In this document: in pieces, positions 32,442 to 41,584 of the stretch | Numbering within the stretch: position 1 is the first letter of the stretch | Layout of the letters: each line of letters starts with the position of its first letter | Source: JACKJA01 sp050297015 | Lineage (GTDB): Bacteria; Pseudomonadota; Alphaproteobacteria; Micavibrionales; Micavibrionaceae | Direction of reading: 5' to 3' | Length of the DNA stretch: 64,000 bases | Assembly (NCBI GenBank): GCA_050297015.1 | Contig: JBNKRZ010000005.1 | Span: forward strand, 62,001-126,000 | Position numbers and translations under genes: made by a program | The notes under the pieces: generated by a model | The model's database searches: none | Seen by the model: only the letters and a program-made list of their open reading frames with translations | Told to the model about the DNA's origin: nothing

Positions 32442-34010
32442 TTACTCCCACTCGATCGTCCCCGGTGGTTTGGAGGTAATGTCGTAAACCACGCGGTTGA
32501 TGCCGCGGACTTCGTTGATGATGCGGGTGGAAACGCGCCCTAAAAACTCATGGTCGTAGGGGTAGTAATCCGCCGTCATGCCGTCGGTGGAGGTCACGGC
32601 GCGCAACGCGCACACGTAATCGTAGGAACGGCTATCCCCCATCACGCCCACCGTTTTCACGGGCAGCAGCACGGCAAACGCCTGCCAGATCGTATCGTAG
32701 AGGCCCGCGGTGTGGATTTCCTCCAGATAAATCGTATCGGCCTTGCGCAGGATGTCGATTTTGTCTTGCGTGATCGCGCCGGGAATGCGGATGGCGAGGC
32801 CCGGCCCGGGGAACGGGTGGCGGCGAATGAAATCCTCGGGCATGCCGAGTTCGCGCCCCAGCGCCCGCACTTCGTCCTTGAACAGTTCGCGCAGCGGTTC
32901 GACGAGGCCCATATTCATGCGCTCCGGCAGGCCGCCAACATTGTGGTGGGATTTGATCGTCACGCTCGGCCCGCCGGTGAAAGAAACGCTCTCAATCACA
33001 TCCGGATAGAGCGTACCTTGCGCCAGAAAATCCGCGCCGCCGATGCGGCCGGCGACTTCTTCGAACGTGTCGATGAACAGCGCGCCGATAGCCTTGCGCT
33101 TGATTTCGGGGTCATCCACGCCCTCTAGCGCCCCGAGGAATAAAGCGCTCGCGTCTTCGTGGATCAGAGGAATGTGGTAGTGCTCTTTAAACAGGCTCAC
33201 GACCTGTTCGCTTTCGCCCGCGCGCATCAGCCCCGTGTCAACGTAGATACAGGTGAGCTGATCGCCGATGGCCTCATGCAACAGCACAGCCGTGACAGAG
33301 CTATCTACCCCGCCGGACAGGCCGCAAATAACTTTCTTATCACCGACTTGCGCGCGGATTTTTTCAATGATCTCTTCCTTGAAGCTCGCCATTGTCCAGT
33401 CGCCCGCGCAGCCGCAAACATTGTGTGTAAAGTTTTTATAGAGCGCCGCGCCGTGCGGGGTATGAACGACCTCCGGGTGGAACTGCACGCCATAGAAGCG
33501 GCGGGAATCATCGGCGATCATAGCAAAGGGTGCCCCTTCGGATTTGCCGACAATCTCAAAACCGGGTGGCAGAGCCGTCACGCGGTCGCCATGGCTCATC
33601 CAGACTTGCTCATGCGCGCCTTCATCCCATACGCCATCCAAAAGCGCGTTATGCGCCACAACATCGACATAGGCCCGGCCAAACTCACGGCCCGTACCGT
33701 CACCGGCCTCAACCTTACCGCCGAGTTGCTCGACCATCGTTTGCTGGCCGTAGCAAATCCCCAGCACCGGCACACCCATTTCGAAAACACAATCCGGGGC
33801 GCGGGGGGAGTCAACATCCGTCACACTGCACGGCCCGCCGGAAAGAATAATCCCCTTGGGGTTATAGGCTCTTATTTTCTCATCATCCGCATGATTGAAG
33901 GGCCAAATTTCGCAATAAACGCCGCTTTCTCGCACGCGCCGGGCGATAAGCTGTGTGACTTGTGAACCGAAATCAAGAATCAGAATGTGATCGTGTTGTG
34001 CTTGTGTCAT
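32442..34010 (-). CDS. guaA: GMP synthase (glutamine-hydrolysing)
   Basis: It converts XMP to GMP using glutamine ammonia and ATP. From ATG 34010 the 522-residue protein has a class I glutaminase domain with nucleophile Cys86 in GICYGQQ and a His in VQFHPEV, an ATP-pyrophosphatase loop SGGVDSSV, and the dimerisation C-terminus ending TSKPPGTIEWE, the family's typical end. A longer frame adds 23 unrelated residues. It is divergent from gpt, 111 bases away, so two guanine-nucleotide genes share a promoter region. Confidence 0.97.
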   Translation of the reverse strand: MTQAQHDHILILDFGSQVTQLIARRVRESGVYCEIWPFNHADDEKIRAYNPKGIILSGGPCSVTDVDSPRAPDCVFEMGVPVLGICYGQQTMVEQLGGKVEAGDGTGREFGRAYVDVVAHNALLDGVWDEGAHEQVWMSHGDRVTALPPGFEIVGKSEGAPFAMIADDSRRFYGVQFHPEVVHTPHGAALYKNFTHNVCGCAGDWTMASFKEEIIEKIRAQVGDKKVICGLSGGVDSSVTAVLLHEAIGDQLTCIYVDTGLMRAGESEQVVSLFKEHYHIPLIHEDASALFLGALEGVDDPEIKRKAIGALFIDTFEEVAGRIGGADFLAQGTLYPDVIESVSFTGGPSVTIKSHHNVGGLPERMNMGLVEPLRELFKDEVRALGRELGMPEDFIRRHPFPGPGLAIRIPGAITQDKIDILRKADTIYLEEIHTAGLYDTIWQAFAVLLPVKTVGVMGDSRSYDYVCALRAVTSTDGMTADYYPYDHEFLGRVSTRIINEVRGINRVVYDITSKPPGTIEWE

Positions 34011-34121
34011 AAGTTTTTCCCCGTTAAGCGCTATATTCATATTGCGTTTGTAAACAAACACATCCAGACTGTCCAGCACGGAAGGGGCGATTCATACTTT
34101 AAGCGAAGAACAGGAAAAACC

Positions 34122-34604
34122 GTGACGACTTACAATAACGAACTTTTCATTTCATGGGACGGCATTCAAGCCGCCTGTGCCCAGATCGCCGCCCGAATTA
34201 TTGAGGATGGCCGCTCGTTTGAGCGCGTTTTGGCCATCACGCGCGGCGGCCTTTTTCCCGCCGGGATTATTGCGCGGGAGCTGGACATCCGGCAGGTCGA
34301 AACGATCGGTATTGACACCTATGACGATCAGGAGCAAAAAAGCGAACCCGCTATTATCAAACTCTGCCGGGAAGAATTTTTAAAAGATACCCTTATTATT
34401 GATGATCTTGTTGATACCGGGGCAACGATTAAAAAGCTTAAGGACCAAACGGATAATTGTTATTTTGTCGCGGTTTTCGCCAAACCGGAAGGACTGCCGC
34501 TTGTCGATCTGTACCACAGTGAAGTGCCGCAAGATACATGGATAAGATTCCCGTGGGATACACGGCGGCAATATAGCGAACCCCTTGCGCGCAACGTATC
34601 ATAA
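34122..34604 (+). CDS. gpt: Xanthine (guanine) phosphoribosyltransferase
   Basis: Starting at GTG 34122, preceded by CAGGAAA, the protein has 160 residues, the usual Gpt length. The PRPP-binding loop is LIIDDLVDTGATIK, and the beginning (ELFISWDGIQAACAQIAARI) and ITRGGLFPAGIIARELDIR match Gpt. It salvages xanthine and guanine to XMP and GMP. The open frame extends upstream to 33987, but that part overlaps guaA and is unrelated. The purine nucleoside phosphorylase gene follows 15 bases downstream, making a purine-salvage operon. Confidence 0.9.
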   Translation: MTTYNNELFISWDGIQAACAQIAARIIEDGRSFERVLAITRGGLFPAGIIARELDIRQVETIGIDTYDDQEQKSEPAIIKLCREEFLKDTLIIDDLVDTGATIKKLKDQTDNCYFVAVFAKPEGLPLVDLYHSEVPQDTWIRFPWDTRRQYSEPLARNVS

Positions 34605-34619
34605 AGAAATACCACCTGT

Positions 34620-35435
34620 ATGCCTGATTTCATCCAAAAGTCCGCCGATACCATTCGTGCCGTTGCGCCGGACATAAAACCGCGCATAGCTGTAATGCTG
34701 GGTTCCGGCCTTGGCGCAGTAGCGGATTTGCTGGAAGAAACGGCCGCTATTCCCTATAGCGATTTGCCCGGTTTCCCGGTACCGACGGTTAAGGATCATG
34801 AGGGCAGTCTACGGATCGGCCATGTTGAAGGTACGCCCGCGCTCTTCCTCAAAGGCCGCCAGCATATGTACGAAGGGCAGGGATCGGACGGTCTGAAAAC
34901 CATGATCCGTACCCTCAAAACCATCGGCGTGGAAATCCTTGTCCTAACGAATGCGGCCGGGTCCCTAAAAGTTAGCAATCCGCCCGGCAGCGTTGTAGCC
35001 ATTCGCGATCATATTAATCTGCTCGGCACTAATCCACTGGTCGGGCCAAACGATGATGAGTGGGGACCGCGTTTTCCCGATATGGGCGATTGCTGGAATG
35101 CGGATTTACGTGCGACACTGCAAAAAATTGCTGCGGAGCAAAAAATCCCTCTGGATGAAGGGGTTTATGCTGCTATGCTTGGTCCATCATTTGAAACGCC
35201 AGCGGAAATTAAAATGCTGGCCACCTTGGGAGCGGACCTCGTCGGTATGTCGACTGTGCCTGAAAATATTATCGCGTGCCATTGCGGCCTGAAATGCCTT
35301 GGCCTTTCGGCGGTGACCAATATGGCTGCCGGGATGAGCGACGAAATCCTGTCTCACGAACATACCATTGCCAATGCCGCTAAAGCCGAAAATACCATGG
35401 CGGCTTTGATGCGCGGATTTATGATGGCCGTCTAG
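34620..35435 (+). CDS. punA: Purine-nucleoside phosphorylase (PNP-I trimeric type)
   Basis: The 271-residue protein carries MLGSGLGAVADLLEE (phosphate loop), GRQHMYEGQ, LTNAAGSLK and GPSFETPAEIKML, all typical of the trimeric PNP family acting on inosine and guanosine. It splits purine nucleosides into base and ribose-1-phosphate, feeding Gpt encoded just upstream. The TAG stop codon is the first three bases of a copy of the palindromic family D repeat (tagatattgtagtcacat). Confidence 0.92.
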   Translation: MPDFIQKSADTIRAVAPDIKPRIAVMLGSGLGAVADLLEETAAIPYSDLPGFPVPTVKDHEGSLRIGHVEGTPALFLKGRQHMYEGQGSDGLKTMIRTLKTIGVEILVLTNAAGSLKVSNPPGSVVAIRDHINLLGTNPLVGPNDDEWGPRFPDMGDCWNADLRATLQKIAAEQKIPLDEGVYAAMLGPSFETPAEIKMLATLGADLVGMSTVPENIIACHCGLKCLGLSAVTNMAAGMSDEILSHEHTIANAAKAENTMAALMRGFMMAV

Positions 35436-35528
35436 ATATTGTAGTCACATTATTAATTTCTGGCATTGTCATCCTGAGCATACGCGAAGGATCCAAAAAA
35501 GATTCTTCGGCTTTGCCTCAGAATGACA
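35433..35528. repeat. Partial family D repeat end plus a family B palindrome
   Basis: TAGATATTGTAGTCACAT (35433-35450) matches the end of the 63097-63242 element with one change. It is followed by a different palindrome, tgtcatcctgagc ... ctcagaatgaca (35467-35528), with inner ggatcc / aagattcttcgg words. Such tgtcatcctgag elements are common in intergenic DNA of many bacteria. Confidence 0.6.
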
Positions 35529-35592
35529 AAAGAAGGAATTATCGGTTCTTTTTTTCTCTACCCTTGCTATGATGCTTACGGGAGATTTTTAA

Positions 35593-36438
35593 ATGGATAA
35601 TATTTACAAAAACACTACGTTTAGTTTCGAATTCTTTCCCCCTAAAACAGATAAGGCGGAAGAAGCTTTCTGGCCCGTTGTTGATGAGCTGGCTACTCTT
35701 GCCCCTTCCTTTATGACCGTCACATACGGCGCGGGCGGCTCCACTCGCGACAAGACGCTGGAAACCGTTACAAAGATGCAAGAGCGCACAGGGCTACCCT
35801 GCGCCATGCATTTGACGTTCATCAACACCCCGCGCAAAGAACTGTTTGCCCTGACGGACGATATGTGGAAGCGCGGAATTAAACACATTGTGGCACTGCG
35901 CGGCGATATGCCCGAAGGGCTGCAATGGCCGCTCGATCCGGATGGCGATTATTTCCAGTACACCAGTCACTTTGTTGCAGCCCTACGGGCGCGTCATGAT
36001 TTTGAGGTCTCCGTGGGTGCTTACCCGGAAAAGCACCCGGATGCCCCCGATATGAGCGCCGATATCGAAGCCTTGAAAAAGAAATGCGATGCCGGAGCGA
36101 ACCGGGCCATTACCCAATTCTTTTTCGACAATGATTCGTTTTTCAATTTCGTTGATGAAGTGCGCGCCGCCGGGATTATTAAACCTATCGTGCCGGGGCT
36201 TCTTCCTATTTATGACTACAAGAGCATGTGCAGCTTTGCCGGGCGGTGCGGTGCCCGCATTCCGGATTGGCTTCATGAGCGTTTCGCCGGGCTGGAAGAC
36301 AAACCGGAGGAAGCGGCCAAAATCGCTCAGGATATTTTTAACACGCAAATTCGCAACCTGACGGAGCGGGGTGTTGAACATATCCATATCTATACTTTGA
36401 ACAAAGCGGCCATGCTGATAAAAGCCTTGTCCGCGTAA
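35593..36438 (+). CDS. metF: 5,10-methylenetetrahydrofolate reductase
   Basis: The 281-residue FAD enzyme reduces methylene-THF to methyl-THF for methionine synthesis. It shows FEFFPPKTDKAEEAFW at the start, VTYGAGGSTRDKTLE, HIVALRGDMPEG and AITQFFFDND, all signatures of MetF. Its length is normal. The ATG has GGGAGA upstream. metE follows after 52 bases on the same strand and uses the methyl-THF-derived methyl group, so the two form a methionine unit. Confidence 0.96.
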   Translation: MDNIYKNTTFSFEFFPPKTDKAEEAFWPVVDELATLAPSFMTVTYGAGGSTRDKTLETVTKMQERTGLPCAMHLTFINTPRKELFALTDDMWKRGIKHIVALRGDMPEGLQWPLDPDGDYFQYTSHFVAALRARHDFEVSVGAYPEKHPDAPDMSADIEALKKKCDAGANRAITQFFFDNDSFFNFVDEVRAAGIIKPIVPGLLPIYDYKSMCSFAGRCGARIPDWLHERFAGLEDKPEEAAKIAQDIFNTQIRNLTERGVEHIHIYTLNKAAMLIKALSA

Positions 36439-36490
36439 ACGCAATACCCTTTAATAACGATACAGAATTCTAAATTTAAGGAGATATAAA

Positions 36491-38770
36491 ATGACCCTTT
36501 CAACCAACCTTGGTTTTCCGCGTATGGGTGTGAACCGCGAATTGAAAAAAGCGGTAGAGGCCTATTGGAAAGGTAATATCGACCAAGATGCACTAACGGA
36601 AGTTACGAAGGAACTGCGCCTGCGTCACTGGAAAATGCAACAGGATGCTGGAATTGATTTGATCCCCAGCCATGATTTTGCCTTGTACGACCATATGCTC
36701 GGTATGGCCGCGACGCTGGGCTGCATCCCGCCGCGCTACAATTTCACCGGCGATATGATTGACCTCGACACTTATTTTGCCATGGCCCGCGGCGCCGAAG
36801 GCATCCCGGCGATGGAAATGACCAAGTGGTTTGATACCAACTATCACTACATCGTACCGGAATTTGAAGAAGGACAAGATTTCCGCCTTACCTGCGAACA
36901 CGTTTTCCACGCCTATGAAGAAGCCAAAGAAGCGGGAATCGAAACAAAGCCCGTTCTTGTCGGTCCCCTGACCTTCCTGCTGCTTGGCAAGGCCCGTGGT
37001 GATTTCTGCCCCTCCACGCTGCTCAAAGACCTGATTCCGGTTTATGAGGAAATCCTGCGCGGTCTGGATGAACGCGGCGCAAACTGGGTCCAAATCGACG
37101 AACCCGCCCTCGTGCTCGACCTGCCGGACTGGGCGCTCGAAAATTATCTTCCCACTTACGAACGATTAGCCGCTGCCGCGCCGGGGCTCAATATCTTTCT
37201 CGCCACTTATTTCGGAGAGCTTGGCGACAATCTGGACATTGCCCTGTCCCTGCCGGTACAGGCGCTTCACCTCGATCTTGTCCGTGCACCGGAGCAATAC
37301 AAAGACGCGCTGGCTTTCATCCCCGAAGGGATGAGCCTATCGCTAGGCGTTGTCGATGGCCGGAATATCTGGAAGAACGATCTCGACGCATCACTGAAAA
37401 TCGTTGAGGACGTTATCACTCATCTGGGCCATGAGCGTGTCATGGTTGGTCCGAGCTGTTCTCTGTTGCACAGCCCTGTTGATCTCGATGGAGAAACGGC
37501 ACTGGATGAAGAATTGAAAAACTGGCTGGCCTTTGCCAAACAAAAACTCGATGAAATTGCGGCGCTGGCCAAGGGACGGGAAGAAATTACCGCCGAACTG
37601 GAAGCCTCCAACAAGGCCGTTCAATCCCGTAAAACCTCCACACGGATTCATAATAAAGCCGTAGGAGAACGTATGGCTGCGGTCACACCCGCTATGCTTG
37701 ACCGGCCCAGCCCGTTTGCCACGCGCGCGCCGTTGCAACATGAGGCATTGGAGCAAGCGCTATTCCCGACAACAACTATTGGCTCCTTCCCGCAAACACC
37801 GGAAATCCGTAAAGCGCGGGCCGACTTTAAAAAAGGGAATATGGATGCGGAATCCTACGAGCAAGCGATGAAAGCCGAAATCGAAGCCGTCGTCCGGTTC
37901 CAGGAAGAGATCGGCCTCGACGTGCTGGTTCACGGTGAGCCGGAGCGCAACGACATGGTTGAATATTTCGGGGAGCAGCTCTCCGGTTTTGCCTTTACCA
38001 AAAATGGCTGGGTTCAGTCTTACGGCTCGCGCTGCGTTAAGCCACCGGTTATTTTCGGTGACGTATCACGCCCCGACCCGATGACAGTGGAATGGTCGAA
38101 ATACGCTCAAAGTCTGACAGACAAGCCAATGAAAGGCATGCTGACCGGGCCTGTGACGATCCTGCAATGGTCGTTCGTGAGAAACGACCAGCCGCGCAGC
38201 ACCACATGCAACCAGATTGCTCTCGCCTTGCGTGATGAGGTCGCCGATTTGGAAGCGGCCGGAATTACATCCATTCAAATGGACGAGCCCGCCATCCGCG
38301 AAGGGTTGCCCCTGCGCCGGAGCGATTGGGATGCATATCTGAAATGGTCGGTCGATGCTTTCCGTCTGTCCGTCGCCGTCGCGAAGGACGCGACACAAAT
38401 CCACACCCATATGTGCTATTCCGAGTTTAACGACATGATCGAAGCCATCGGCGCGATGGATGCCGACGTGATTTCTATCGAATCTTCCCGCTCGGACATG
38501 GAATTGCTGGAAGCGTTTGAAACCTATCACTATCCGAACGAAATCGGGCCGGGCGTCTATGACATTCACTCCCCGCGCGTACCATCGGTGGAGGAGCAAG
38601 TGAAGCTTCTGGAAGCGGCGTTAACGCACATTCCGGCGGCGCAGCTATGGGTCAATCCGGATTGCGGCTTGAAAACCCGTGGCTGGGCCGAGGTTGAGCT
38701 ATCATTGAAAAACATGGTGGAAGCGGCCAAGATTATGCGTGAAAAGGCCGCCAAGGAAAAAGCGGCTTAA
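36491..38770 (+). CDS. metE: Cobalamin-independent methionine synthase
   Basis: The 759-residue enzyme transfers a methyl group from 5-methyl-tetrahydropteroyl-triglutamate to homocysteine. It starts NLGFPRMGVNRELKKAVE, and the C-terminal zinc site appears as HTHMCYSEF (about residues 638-646) with the last ligand in NPDCGLKTRGW (about 721). The RBS AAGGAG is strong. No cobalamin riboswitch is visible upstream in the 52-base gap. Downstream it abuts a convergent unknown gene. Confidence 0.97.
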   Translation: MTLSTNLGFPRMGVNRELKKAVEAYWKGNIDQDALTEVTKELRLRHWKMQQDAGIDLIPSHDFALYDHMLGMAATLGCIPPRYNFTGDMIDLDTYFAMARGAEGIPAMEMTKWFDTNYHYIVPEFEEGQDFRLTCEHVFHAYEEAKEAGIETKPVLVGPLTFLLLGKARGDFCPSTLLKDLIPVYEEILRGLDERGANWVQIDEPALVLDLPDWALENYLPTYERLAAAAPGLNIFLATYFGELGDNLDIALSLPVQALHLDLVRAPEQYKDALAFIPEGMSLSLGVVDGRNIWKNDLDASLKIVEDVITHLGHERVMVGPSCSLLHSPVDLDGETALDEELKNWLAFAKQKLDEIAALAKGREEITAELEASNKAVQSRKTSTRIHNKAVGERMAAVTPAMLDRPSPFATRAPLQHEALEQALFPTTTIGSFPQTPEIRKARADFKKGNMDAESYEQAMKAEIEAVVRFQEEIGLDVLVHGEPERNDMVEYFGEQLSGFAFTKNGWVQSYGSRCVKPPVIFGDVSRPDPMTVEWSKYAQSLTDKPMKGMLTGPVTILQWSFVRNDQPRSTTCNQIALALRDEVADLEAAGITSIQMDEPAIREGLPLRRSDWDAYLKWSVDAFRLSVAVAKDATQIHTHMCYSEFNDMIEAIGAMDADVISIESSRSDMELLEAFETYHYPNEIGPGVYDIHSPRVPSVEEQVKLLEAALTHIPAAQLWVNPDCGLKTRGWAEVELSLKNMVEAAKIMREKAAKEKAA

Positions 38771-39475
38771 TTAAAAGCCAAGCGCTCTATTTCTGTTTAC
38801 TTCTCTCCGGCGGGCATATTGTTCCGCCGGGGAAAGAGGAAAGGCTTCGCTTTGTTTTCTGATCTTTTCTTTAATGCCCGGCGTTACGTCAACAACCGAA
38901 AGAGGATTAAATAAAACCGGAGAGATGAGATTCCCGGCTTTGTCTTTTCTGAACAAAATGTGTTCGTTCTGGCAATCAAACAGCAAGCATTGCTTTGTGC
39001 CATTTTTGAGAGACTGAAGCGCATAGTCAGATAATAGACGAACAGCCTTAACTAGACTTTCTTCACCCCGAAGTGTCTCATGGGCCTCTTCATGGTCCTC
39101 TCCATCAGGATAATGGTCCACCCGTGCAAAGCTGGCTATGGCGCGAACAGGGCCGGACATGGCGGTCTTTTTACTATCCTCCATATCCTGCAATTTCGTC
39201 AGAGGCTCTGTAACCGTCACATAGGTATTTTGATTGAGCATAAAATGATCGTAAATTTTGGGCAGATATGGGTTGTCATCGTGCGCCTGACATATCACAG
39301 CAAAAGCATGCGCCCGGCATACGTCATGACTGATATGAATTTCATGAGGATGCCTTAATTTGCTCACTTTGTTGAGCAGCGACGTCCCCCTTCCGGAGGG
39401 CTTCAAAAACGCCCGGCACAATCCCAAAGATGAATGTTTGCTAAAATTTACCGGGAGAACAGTCCTGCGCACCAT
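38771..39475 (-). CDS. Unknown protein, 234 residues
   Basis: I do not recognise this protein. It has no signal peptide or membrane helix. The N-terminal 40 residues are basic; the middle holds a His-rich segment (RHPHEIHISHDVCRAHAF) and acidic stretch (DHYPDGEDHEEAHETL); the end is basic (EQYARRREVNRNRALGF). The segment QCLLFDCQNEHILFRKDKAGNLISPVLFNPLSVVDV looks like an ordered beta region. The ATG has AAGAGA upstream. Its last codon directly abuts metE on the other strand. The base composition is more AT-rich than metE, which may indicate a recent arrival. Confidence 0.6.
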   Translation of the reverse strand: MVRRTVLPVNFSKHSSLGLCRAFLKPSGRGTSLLNKVSKLRHPHEIHISHDVCRAHAFAVICQAHDDNPYLPKIYDHFMLNQNTYVTVTEPLTKLQDMEDSKKTAMSGPVRAIASFARVDHYPDGEDHEEAHETLRGEESLVKAVRLLSDYALQSLKNGTKQCLLFDCQNEHILFRKDKAGNLISPVLFNPLSVVDVTPGIKEKIRKQSEAFPLSPAEQYARRREVNRNRALGF

Positions 39476-39614
39476 GGAAGCGTATCTCTTGGTTGATCCT
39501 TTAAAAAACCTTTCTAAAAATAATACGAATTTTCAATGGTTTCAAACTATTAGCGTGTTTTTTCGGGTATTATTTTTTTGTTTTGATTAATCTGAAAACC
39601 AGCTTAAGATTTTC

Positions 39615-40631
39615 TCAATGGACGCGACTGAGTCCCAAAAGCGCTTGCCCGCATAGCGTTTCAACAGGTGTTCCCGTTTGTTTGCATTGCGCTTCGATTT
39701 CGGCTAAACGCACCATCGCCTTTTGCAAGGCAGGCATCTGCCAACGCTGAACCTGTGATTTAAACGCATCGGCCTGTTTGAAGAACACGGGAGGGCTTAA
39801 GGTTTTCATGGCCTGATCCATCCCGTCACCCGCCGCTATTGCGCTGCGGACTTGATGAAGGCGGCGGAAATGATTTTGTAAAGAGCGCAAAATAACAATC
39901 ACGGGCACGCCTTCCTCGATCAGGCGATGATAAGATTTAAGCGCTTGCGCCCCGCGGCCGCCACCCGTTCCATAAACCAGATCATCGAGTGAACCGTCCC
40001 CTGCGCCGCCGCAGCACGCTTGCGCATCGGCTAGCGTTGCTTTGCCGCCATTCGGCCCTATATAGGTGATGAGTTTTTCAATTTCCGCCCGCGCCCGTGC
40101 CCTATCACCCGTCAAAACGGAGGCCAGCCACGTCACCGCATCGGGGTCTGCGGCCAATCCGGCTTCCCGCATCATATCGCGAATAAGCCCGGCAATGCCG
40201 CGTTCGTCCTCAACATAGCACGGCACCGCGGCGGCGTTCTTCGCCGTCTCACACAATTTGCGTAAAGATGATTTTGTACCTAGCTCTCCCGCCTCAATAA
40301 TCACGAGATTTTGGGCACTGGGGTTTTCAAGATATGCTTTGAGAAGCGGCGTCAGCTTGTCCGCACCGTCTTCAATACGTATCAGACGCGCGCCGCCCAT
40401 CATTGATAGCGCCCCTGCCTCATCATTAAGGCGTGCCGGGTCTTCAGCCAATTGATCGGTGGAAAGTGTCACGGCATTAAAGGGATCGTTTAGGTCCGCA
40501 ACAACCGTTTTGCCCATCGTCGCGGCCCGCTCCTTCATCAGCCCGTTATCCGGCCCATAGACAAGAACCACCCGCGCCGCCGGGGCAGGATTTTTCACAA
40601 AAGGTTCGATATCTCTGAATGAAAGTTTCAT
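39615..40631 (-). CDS. holA: DNA polymerase III subunit delta
   Basis: From ATG 40631 (MKLSFRDIEPFVKNPAP) the protein has 338 residues, the usual HolA size. The N-terminal LVYGPDNGLMKERAATM corresponds to the degenerate P-loop of delta, and the C-terminal collar region (LKSYHRLIEEGVPVIVILRSLQNHFRRLHQVR) is characteristic. Delta opens the beta clamp in the clamp loader. In Alphaproteobacteria holA usually follows leuS and lptE directly; here two methyl-transfer genes lie in between. Confidence 0.92.
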   Translation of the reverse strand: MKLSFRDIEPFVKNPAPAARVVLVYGPDNGLMKERAATMGKTVVADLNDPFNAVTLSTDQLAEDPARLNDEAGALSMMGGARLIRIEDGADKLTPLLKAYLENPSAQNLVIIEAGELGTKSSLRKLCETAKNAAAVPCYVEDERGIAGLIRDMMREAGLAADPDAVTWLASVLTGDRARARAEIEKLITYIGPNGGKATLADAQACCGGAGDGSLDDLVYGTGGGRGAQALKSYHRLIEEGVPVIVILRSLQNHFRRLHQVRSAIAAGDGMDQAMKTLSPPVFFKQADAFKSQVQRWQMPALQKAMVRLAEIEAQCKQTGTPVETLCGQALLGLSRVH

Positions 40632-40687
40632 AAGGCGAATAATATCAATTTCGCCATGGGAAGAAAAATGTTTAGGGCTCGCCCCTG

Positions 40688-41581
40688 TTAATTGACCACA
40701 GATTCGGCAAGTGCCTGAATATAAGCGGGGGTCATACCGCAACAACCGCCAATGATCTTCACGCCTTGCGCTTTCCAGCGCCGGGCGACATCAACGAACT
40801 TTCGGGTACTATCATCGTTTTCTTCAAACAGCCAGCCCAGATCATCATGCGGGCAACCAAAACCGTTCGGGTAAATGGCGACAGACTCGTCATAATTTTC
40901 CAAGACCTTGCGATAAGTCCCATCAATCACATCAATCGGCCGGCAATTAAGCCCAACGCCTACACGACCGGGAAAATCCGTTTCCTGCAAAACATTTTCT
41001 ATCGGCGTACCATCCAGTAATTTTGCTTCACTATCGACGAGAAAACATATGATAAAAGGCAACCCCGTATCAGAAGCCGCTTTGGCCATAACTTTGGCCT
41101 CTGCCACGGCATTGATAGTTTCCGGGATAAGAAAATCAACGCCATCCTCAGCCAACCATTGCGCCAGCTGATCATGCTCAGCTTCTAGTGCCGCAATGTC
41201 CGGCACCAAATCCGGGCTATAGCAATCTTCCAAAGGGGCAAAAGAACCACCGATAAAGGTCGGGCGATCCGTCACAACCGCTTGCGCATTCCGGGCGGCT
41301 TGCACGGCATTCCTCATAGCTTGTCGGGCATCGTTTTCCCGGCCGATTTTCTTGTAAATGCGGGGTGTTGTTCTGAAGGTATTGGTTATATTAATATCCG
41401 CACCGGCCCGGAAATAATCCTCCTGGATTTCCTGAACCAACGGTAAAGCGTCCTCATTGGCAGAGGCCGACCACAAGGGCAGTTTCGTTTTATAGCCGCG
41501 CCGCTGCAATTCCGTTCCGACAGGCCCGGGGAAAATCACAAGCTCTTTCTCGTTCAGGAATTTTTCAAAATTTGTCATCAA
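40688..41581 (-). CDS. Homocysteine S-methyltransferase
   Basis: The 297-residue TIM-barrel enzyme has the zinc cysteines of the MHT/BHMT family in GLNCRP and near the end GGCCGMTP. The start PGPVGTELQRRGY and NTFRTTPRIYKK are also typical. Members move a methyl group from S-methylmethionine, SAM or betaine to homocysteine. The gene begins three bases after the stop of an MMT-like methyltransferase gene, so the pair could make and use S-methylmethionine. It lies inside the lptE-holA region. Confidence 0.85.
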   Translation of the reverse strand: MMTNFEKFLNEKELVIFPGPVGTELQRRGYKTKLPLWSASANEDALPLVQEIQEDYFRAGADINITNTFRTTPRIYKKIGRENDARQAMRNAVQAARNAQAVVTDRPTFIGGSFAPLEDCYSPDLVPDIAALEAEHDQLAQWLAEDGVDFLIPETINAVAEAKVMAKAASDTGLPFIICFLVDSEAKLLDGTPIENVLQETDFPGRVGVGLNCRPIDVIDGTYRKVLENYDESVAIYPNGFGCPHDDLGWLFEENDDSTRKFVDVARRWKAQGVKIIGGCCGMTPAYIQALAESVVN

Positions 41582-41584
41582 GGT

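Noticed and set aside
36439..36490. Riboswitch before metE
   Set aside because: The gap is only 52 bases and shows no cobalamin or SAM riboswitch features.
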